Positions 59,435 through 64,000 of a stretch of DNA of 64,000 nucleotides are shown piece by piece; position 1 is the first letter of the stretch, and every line of letters begins with the position of its first letter. The notes under the pieces are model-generated. The model was not told the DNA's origin, searched no databases, and saw only the letters and a list, made by a program, of their open reading frames with translations. Made by a program: the position numbers and the translations under genes. Source of the DNA: Streptomyces fulvoviolaceus (GTDB lineage Bacteria; Actinomycetota; Actinomycetes; Streptomycetales; Streptomycetaceae); NCBI RefSeq assembly GCF_000718165.1, contig NZ_JOEY01000049.1, positions 1-64,000 on the forward strand, written 5' to 3'.

Positions 59435-59593
59435 TTAGTTGGCGGGCTGCTGAGGCACGGCCTGGCCGGGGCGCCGACGGCCGCGCCGCGCCTGCTGCGC
59501 GGGCGGGGGAACCTGGTTGGGATTGGTGCTGGGGTTCGGATCCACGTTCGCGTTACGCCGGGAGGTAAGCGGTGCAATCACCCTGAAGCTCAT
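59435..59593 (-). CDS. Small basic Pro/Asn/Gln-rich peptide
   Basis: 52 residues: MSFRVIAPLTSRRNANVDPN, then PSTNPNQVPPPAQQARRGR, ending GQAVPQQPAN. No Cys, no signal peptide, no membrane helix. AAAGGAG lies six bases before the ATG, a strong site. The upstream DNA is unusually AT-rich, likely a promoter. It precedes the TTA-containing ABC exporter on the same strand. No family recognised; it could be an exported signal, a modified peptide precursor or a small cytosolic protein. Confidence 0.75.
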   Translation of the reverse strand: MSFRVIAPLTSRRNANVDPNPSTNPNQVPPPAQQARRGRRRPGQAVPQQPAN

Positions 59594-59886
59594 TTCGATC
59601 TCCTTTCGGGTTTCCGATGAGAAGGAACTTAACACGCCCCGGAACGGAGTGAAGAGAAAATTCAGAATGAAATCCCCTGTGAAATGCTGTGGAAACCTTG
59701 GAATTCCCTGGGATTTGATTGCCCGTCAAAGCGGGAGCAAGGGGGAATCCGCAGGCGGGCGGGCCTGCGTACGCCTGCGCGTTCACAGCCCGGCCATGAC
59801 ATGTACACCAAGTTCTCCTAGGGTCCGACCGGCACGCCCCCGCCTCCGACCGGTGGCGGGACGGTCACGCACCCCTTGGAGCGACA

Positions 59887-61047
59887 GTGGAACGTCGTAC
59901 CTTCCTTCGTGCGACCGCCATCGGCGGCACCACCGCAGTCCTCGGCGGAACCCTGTGGCGCGGCGCCGCGTACGCCGCCCCCGCCCAGCCGGGCACCGGC
60001 CCGTACGGGGTCCTCGGCTCGGCGGACGCCAACGGCATCAGTCTCCCCTCCGGCTTCACCAGCCGGGTGATCGCCCGCTCGGGGCAGACGGTCACGGGAA
60101 CGTCGTACACCTGGCACAACGCGCCCGACGGGGGCGCCTGTTACGCCGACGGCACGGGCTGGATCTACGTCTCCAACTCGGAGATCAACCCCTCGGGCGG
60201 CGCGAGCGCGGTGAGATTCTCCTCGACGGGGACGATCACGTCGGCGTACCGCGTCCTGTCCGGCACCCGGCAGAACTGCGCGGGCGGCAGGACTCCGTGG
60301 AACACCTGGCTGTCCTGCGAGGAGGTCGACCGCGGGTACGTCTACGAGACGGATCCGTGGGGCGCGCAGGCTGCCGTCAGTCGCGCGGCGATGGGCCGCT
60401 TCAAGCACGAGGCGGCGGCGGCCGACCCGGTGCGCCAGGTCGTCTACCTCACGGAGGACGAGACGAACGGCCGCTTCTACCGCTTCGTACCGACGACTTG
60501 GGGCGACCTGTCCGCCGGCACGCTCCAGGTCATGGTCGCGGGAACCGCCACGTCGGGCTCCTTCTCCTGGACCACCGTCCCCGACCCGGACGGCTCCCCG
60601 ACCAGCACCCGCACCCAGGTCTCCGGCTCCAAGGCCTTCAACGGCGGCGAGGGATGCCACTACGCGAACGACACGGTCTGGTTCACGACGAAGGGCGACA
60701 ACCGGGTCTGGCAGCTCAACCTGACCGCCGGCACCTACGAGTTGGCGTACGACGACTCGCTGGTGACGAGTGGCACCGCCCCGCTGACCGGAGTCGACAA
60801 CATCACCGGCTCGTCCTCCGGCGACCTGTTCGTCGCGGAGGACGGCGGCACCATGGACATCTGCGTGATCACCCCGGACGACGTGATCGCACCCTTCCTG
60901 CGCATCAGCGGCCAGTCGTCGTCGGAGATCACGGGCCCGGCCTTCTCGCCGGACGGCACACGGCTGTACTTCTCCAGTCAGCGGGGGACGAGCGGGAGTT
61001 CGTCGGGTGGGATCACGTACGAGGTGACGGGGCCGTTCCGGTCGTAG
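59887..61047 (+). CDS. PhoX-type (DUF839) exported phosphatase
   Basis: 386 residues. Tat signal MERRTFLRATAIGGTTAVLG ending near AAYAAPA. The body has SEINPSGGASAVRF, WLSCEEVDRGYVYE, RFKHEAAAADP and FSPDGTRLYFSSQRG, the PhoX/DUF839 beta-propeller pattern with acidic Ca/Fe ligands. It should release phosphate from organic esters outside the cell. GTG at 59887 has GGAG about six bases upstream. Its last 47 bases are duplicated 1.5 kb downstream. Confidence 0.88.
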   Translation: MERRTFLRATAIGGTTAVLGGTLWRGAAYAAPAQPGTGPYGVLGSADANGISLPSGFTSRVIARSGQTVTGTSYTWHNAPDGGACYADGTGWIYVSNSEINPSGGASAVRFSSTGTITSAYRVLSGTRQNCAGGRTPWNTWLSCEEVDRGYVYETDPWGAQAAVSRAAMGRFKHEAAAADPVRQVVYLTEDETNGRFYRFVPTTWGDLSAGTLQVMVAGTATSGSFSWTTVPDPDGSPTSTRTQVSGSKAFNGGEGCHYANDTVWFTTKGDNRVWQLNLTAGTYELAYDDSLVTSGTAPLTGVDNITGSSSGDLFVAEDGGTMDICVITPDDVIAPFLRISGQSSSEITGPAFSPDGTRLYFSSQRGTSGSSSGGITYEVTGPFRS

Positions 61048-61048
61048 C
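61002..61048 (+). repeat. 47-bp direct repeat, copy 1 (3' end of phoX-like gene)
   Basis: Identical to 62516-62562. It covers the last 15 codons and stop of the PhoX-type gene. The sequence flanking each copy is unrelated. Confidence 0.92.
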
Positions 61049-61142
61049 GCCGCACAAATAGTCACGGAATGAACACTTCACCTCCATAACTCGGGTAGCG
61101 GCAATACGGTCATCCCCTCACGTAACACTCCAGGGGGACGAC

Positions 61143-61604
61143 ATGACCAGCCCGTACACGACTCCGCCCATGCCGCCGCAGCCCGCTTCCGGACCCACCC
61201 CCAGGTGGGCCCGGAAGCGGTACGTCCTGCCCGCCCTCGCGCTCGCCCTCTTCATCGGCGTCGGCATAGGCGCCGGCGACGAGAACACGACGACGGACGC
61301 GAAGCCGACCGCCGCCAAGCCGCAGCCGACGACGACCGTGACGGCGACGTCCACCGCGACGGAGACGGCCGAGCCCGAACCGGCCACCACGGTGACCGCC
61401 ACGAAGACGGTCAAGGTCACCAGAACGGTGACGGCACAGGCCGAGGCGGACAGCAACTCCGGCTCCGACGACGACAGCGGCAGCGTCTATTACGCCAACT
61501 GCAGCGAGGCCCGAGCCGCCGGCGCGGCCCCCATCCACCGGGGCGAGCCGGGGTACGCGTCCCACCTGGACCGGGACAACGACGGGGTCGGCTGCGACAG
61601 TTGA
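61143..61604 (+). CDS. Membrane-anchored excalibur-domain protein
   Basis: 153 residues. One helix (YVLPALALALFIGVGIGAG), a Thr/Ala/Val-rich linker and a C-terminal excalibur domain (YYANCSEARAAGAAPIHRG, then DRDNDGVGCD, an EF-hand-like calcium site with a Cys pair). It is probably a wall-side protein with no known enzyme activity. CAGGGGG lies five bases before the ATG. Confidence 0.92.
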   Translation: MTSPYTTPPMPPQPASGPTPRWARKRYVLPALALALFIGVGIGAGDENTTTDAKPTAAKPQPTTTVTATSTATETAEPEPATTVTATKTVKVTRTVTAQAEADSNSGSDDDSGSVYYANCSEARAAGAAPIHRGEPGYASHLDRDNDGVGCDS

Positions 61605-61699
61605 GGCGACGGGGTCGAGGGCGTCCGCGTACGGCGTGCCACCGGCACGGCTAGGTTCTGGCCCCTCCTGAGCCGGGCCGCCGAGTGGTTGGTGGGCCT

Positions 61700-62224
61700 T
61701 CAGGCAAACGACGGCCACCGAGCGGCGGCCCACTGCCGCCACCGCAACCACCCAGGAGGCGGACCGCCGACGTGGTCGCCGGCGAGTTCCACGGCGTCGG
61801 GCTCCTCGAACAGCGTCCTCCAGCGCGAGACGTCGGCCTCGTTCATCGGGAAGGTCTGCTGCGGGGTGGTCGCCTCGCGGCGGCTGATCCGAGCCAGTTG
61901 AGTCCCCAGGTCCACCGGCAGGTACACGACGTGGCACGACGCACCCGCCGACTCCGCCAGCCAGCGGATTGCGGACCTTTCGTCGCGCGACCAGCATCCG
62001 AAGTCCAGGACCACGCCGGTACCAAGGCTCAGCGCCTCCAGGACGACCCAGAGCAGCCGTCCCTCCAGCACAGCGCGTTTCCCGTCCGCCTCCGGCTCGC
62101 CGAACAGCGGGATCATCCACTCGTCCGGCGTCAGCCGAAGCGCACCGTGCTTCGTGGCGAGTTGCCGGGCCCTCGTGGTCTTTCCAGCCCCTGGCAGGCC
62201 GACCATCAGGAACAACGTGGCCAC
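61700..62224 (-). CDS. Small P-loop kinase (AAA_33 type)
   Basis: 174 residues. Walker A LFLMVGLPGAGKTTRARQLA; TPDEWM and VLDFGCWSRDERSAIRWLAE fit the zeta-toxin/polynucleotide-kinase-like group often annotated as ATP-binding or AAA_33. It may phosphorylate a small molecule or nucleic acid end. It lies alone between the two copies of the 47-bp repeat. Confidence 0.85.
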   Translation of the reverse strand: MATLFLMVGLPGAGKTTRARQLATKHGALRLTPDEWMIPLFGEPEADGKRAVLEGRLLWVVLEALSLGTGVVLDFGCWSRDERSAIRWLAESAGASCHVVYLPVDLGTQLARISRREATTPQQTFPMNEADVSRWRTLFEEPDAVELAGDHVGGPPPGWLRWRQWAAARWPSFA

Positions 62225-62567
62225 CCCGGGATCATGTCAGGCAAGCCAGGCGGACGACGACCGCCTTTCCGGGGCCGGCGGCCGCCCGCCCCGGCGAGGT
62301 GGGCCTTGCAGGTCGGTCCGCCCCGGGAGCGGCCCAGCCCCTCGCCGGGGCAGTGCTGCGGAGGGTTCGATCTGCGGTTCGGGATCCGGGGCGCTCGGTG
62401 CGGTGCTCCGGCCGCGTGCTGGTGGGCTCGGCACGCGGCCGGATCCCGTCGACGGCAGTCATCCCCTTCGGCACTCGCGCCGAACGCACTCCGCACACCG
62501 TGACCGTGACGGCTGGTCGGGTGGGATCACGTACGAGGTGACGGGGCCGTTCCGGTCGTAGCCAAGG
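62225..62567. other. 343-base intergenic stretch
   Basis: No supported gene. It contains copy 2 of the 47-bp repeat and a GC-rich segment that is open in several frames but without recognisable sequence. Confidence 0.45.
62516..62562 (+). repeat. 47-bp direct repeat, copy 2
   Basis: Identical to 61002-61048, 1,514 bases apart. Here it does not belong to any phoX-like gene; sequence upstream is unrelated. Confidence 0.92.
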
Positions 62568-64000
62568 TCAGCCGCCGATAGCGGAGTTGGCGGCTGCCTG
62601 CATCAACTCGGCCGCGTCGGCCGGGCGGATGAACCCCTGGGCGGCGCCCTTTGCCGTGCTGGCCGACCACTTGGCGACGAACGCGGCGTGGCTCGGGTAC
62701 AGGGCCGTCAGCTTCTCCGCGGCAAAGGGGGTCGTCGTGCCGAACAGGAAGCAGTACGACTCCCCTGACTGGCCGAGGCCGGACAGGGTGGCGACCGGTA
62801 CGTCGACCGACGGTGTGCGGACGCCGCCCTGGACGTTGCCGTGGGCGTCGAGGACGAAGGCGGGTGCGGAACCGGAGCTGTCCACCTGGAGGCGGGGCGC
62901 CCTGGCCGGGGGGATGCCGGTCGTCACCCAGCGGTTCAGCGCGTACTGGGCGGTGTCCAGGACGTAGTGCGCCTGGCCGGCGTTCATCGGGGTATCGCAG
63001 CCGGTCAGGGTCGGGGGATCGAGCAGGGCGTTCAGCCCCTGGAGGCCCGCGGTGCCGCTGCCGTCGTCACCCGGGCCGATGAGGAGGTAGGCATCGCCGT
63101 GCGAGGTGCCGGCCACCTCCCAGAGGCGGAGGCGGGGGGTGTCGTCCTGCCGGGCGGCCAGGGAACCGAGCGACAGCAGGTCGTTCTCGGCCTGCACGGT
63201 GAGCACCGGTGCGTCCAGGTCGGTGCGGAAGCGGACGACGGCGGGAGTGGGGATGTCCTCCTGGGGTGCCTGCGACAGCGGGGCGGCGGTGTCGCGCCGG
63301 CTGTGGACGAGGAAGCCGTCGTACACGGACACCAGGGGGTGGATCGCGTTGATGTAGGTGGTGAGGCGGAACGCGGACTGCGACTCGCCGTCGGCCAGCA
63401 CGGTGCGGGGGCTGAGCCCGTCGAGGACCGTGGCGGCGGAGTCCCGTACGGCCTGGCCCGCCTGGGAGTAGATGTCGTAGGAGTAGCTGTCACCAGGGTG
63501 GGAGAGGTCCGCGTAGCGAACCGGATCGGCGGCTTTGGTGGCGTTCGCCCCGACGGCCTGGGCGGAGACACCGACCCAGGCGTAGCCCTCCCGGATCAGC
63601 TCGTTGTGGCTGTAGATCCACTCTGGGGCCACGTCCCGCCCGCCGGTGACGTTCAGCCACTCCACGACGACGGTCCCGTTGAAACGGGCCGGATCCGCCG
63701 GCCGGTTCACGACGATCCGGGTGGTGTACGGCGCGGTGCTCGCCAGCGTCACCTGCCAGCGCCCGTCGGAGTCGAGGGGCACTGTCGGGACGTAGGAAGT
63801 GGCGTTCCCGGACAGGAAGAACTCGGACTGCGTGTATCCCACGGAGGCCAGGTCGAACGCCGTTCCCTGGAGGACTACGGCGCCGTTTCCGCCCGTCACC
63901 GGGCCGGTGACCGAGGGGGTCGGCGCCACGGCGGCCGACGGGGCGCCCGTGAGCAGCAGCGAGAGGGGTAACAAGGCTGCCACCAGCAGACTTCTGCGGA
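62568..64000 (-). CDS. Secreted alpha/beta-hydrolase-domain protein, 5' truncated
   Basis: The frame continues past the right edge; 477 codons are visible. The first residues RRSLLVAALLPLSLLLTG are the end of a Sec signal peptide. The body has VVVEWLNVTGGRDVAPEWIY, GESQSAFRLTTYINAIHPLV (Ser nucleophile) and VAGTSHGDAYLL (His), a pattern I associate with the PF20091 alpha/beta-hydrolase family. A Leu in the signal peptide is TTA (63969-63971), so bldA may be needed. Substrate unknown. Confidence 0.88.
   Translation of the reverse strand, partial: RRSLLVAALLPLSLLLTGAPSAAVAPTPSVTGPVTGGNGAVVLQGTAFDLASVGYTQSEFFLSGNATSYVPTVPLDSDGRWQVTLASTAPYTTRIVVNRPADPARFNGTVVVEWLNVTGGRDVAPEWIYSHNELIREGYAWVGVSAQAVGANATKAADPVRYADLSHPGDSYSYDIYSQAGQAVRDSAATVLDGLSPRTVLADGESQSAFRLTTYINAIHPLVSVYDGFLVHSRRDTAAPLSQAPQEDIPTPAVVRFRTDLDAPVLTVQAENDLLSLGSLAARQDDTPRLRLWEVAGTSHGDAYLLIGPGDDGSGTAGLQGLNALLDPPTLTGCDTPMNAGQAHYVLDTAQYALNRWVTTGIPPARAPRLQVDSSGSAPAFVLDAHGNVQGGVRTPSVDVPVATLSGLGQSGESYCFLFGTTTPFAAEKLTALYPSHAAFVAKWSASTAKGAAQGFIRPADAAELMQAAANSAIGG

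Overview
The window is chromosomal DNA from a high-GC actinomycete, almost certainly a Streptomyces. The evidence is the very high GC at third codon positions, GTG starts, purine-rich GAGG/GGAGG ribosome sites, probable leaderless genes, rare TTA (bldA-type) codons, and a core of hrdA-type sigma factor, dnaG, dgt, a nitrate reductase and nirBD. From memory the core order resembles the SCO2463-SCO2488 part of S. coelicolor; that synteny was not checked. Most genes are housekeeping or metabolic. Accessory patches lie at the left end, around 40-46 kb and around 57-63 kb.

Layout. 0.2-5.1 kb is a stress/envelope block: small hydrophobic proteins, CsbD, PRC-barrel, YihY, two sensor-less ANTAR proteins and a tandem pair of related proteins, closed by a 28-bp perfect inverted repeat. 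5.2-10.4 kb has a DUF6328-like membrane protein, a fatty acid desaturase, a STAS/GNAT pair, a GAF-ANTAR regulator and an unknown gene. 10.8-12.7 kb has a DUF6907-like protein and a vapBC pair with a palindromic operator. 13.4-13.8 kb holds three tRNA genes. 13.9-27.8 kb is core: YtxH-like, FGGY kinase, a heterodimeric ABC exporter, hrdA, dnaG, an NAD(P)H-type reductase, dgt, a CbiX-like chelatase and a SanA/YdcF protein. 27.7-31.4 kb is a crotonase, a membrane flavin reductase and an adenylating enzyme, the last two overlapping. 31.7-41 kb has assimilatory nitrate reductase, GH36 alpha-galactosidase, a secreted intradiol-dioxygenase-like lipoprotein, a GGCT-like protein, an M4 protease and small lipoprotein/membrane genes. 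41-46.3 kb is degraded: a frameshifted phosphotransferase and a VOC gene cut by an IS200/IS605-type tnpB element whose ends can be placed to the base, followed by an intact tannase-family esterase and a gene remnant. 46.3-56.5 kb has a SoxR-box FMN reductase, a sortase with its neighbour, a CPT-like kinase, a TauE exporter, nirB/nirB-like/nirD, TetR, SDR and LysE genes. 56.5-64 kb has another SDR, an ABC exporter with a TTA codon preceded by a small peptide gene and a strong hairpin, PhoX, an excalibur protein, a small kinase and the start of a secreted hydrolase.

How the parts work together. Nitrate reductase (31.7 kb) and the nirB cluster (50.1-54.3 kb) form one nitrate-to-ammonium pathway, and each has phased GTnAC/GAAAC-like half sites before its first gene that suggest shared GlnR control. 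CbiX-type chelatase could supply siroheme for NirB. hrdA and dnaG are adjacent but separately started.

The most unusual items are: the peptide + attenuator-like hairpin + bldA-dependent ABC exporter at 57.5-59.6 kb; the tnpB element with a TTCAT left flank and in-frame reconstruction of its target gene; the adenylation/flavoreductase pair; and the TTA-containing membrane peptide beside a lipoprotein sharing a Val-Cys-Ile motif. Four or five genes carry apparent single-base frameshifts, so either recent decay or residual assembly indels should be considered.
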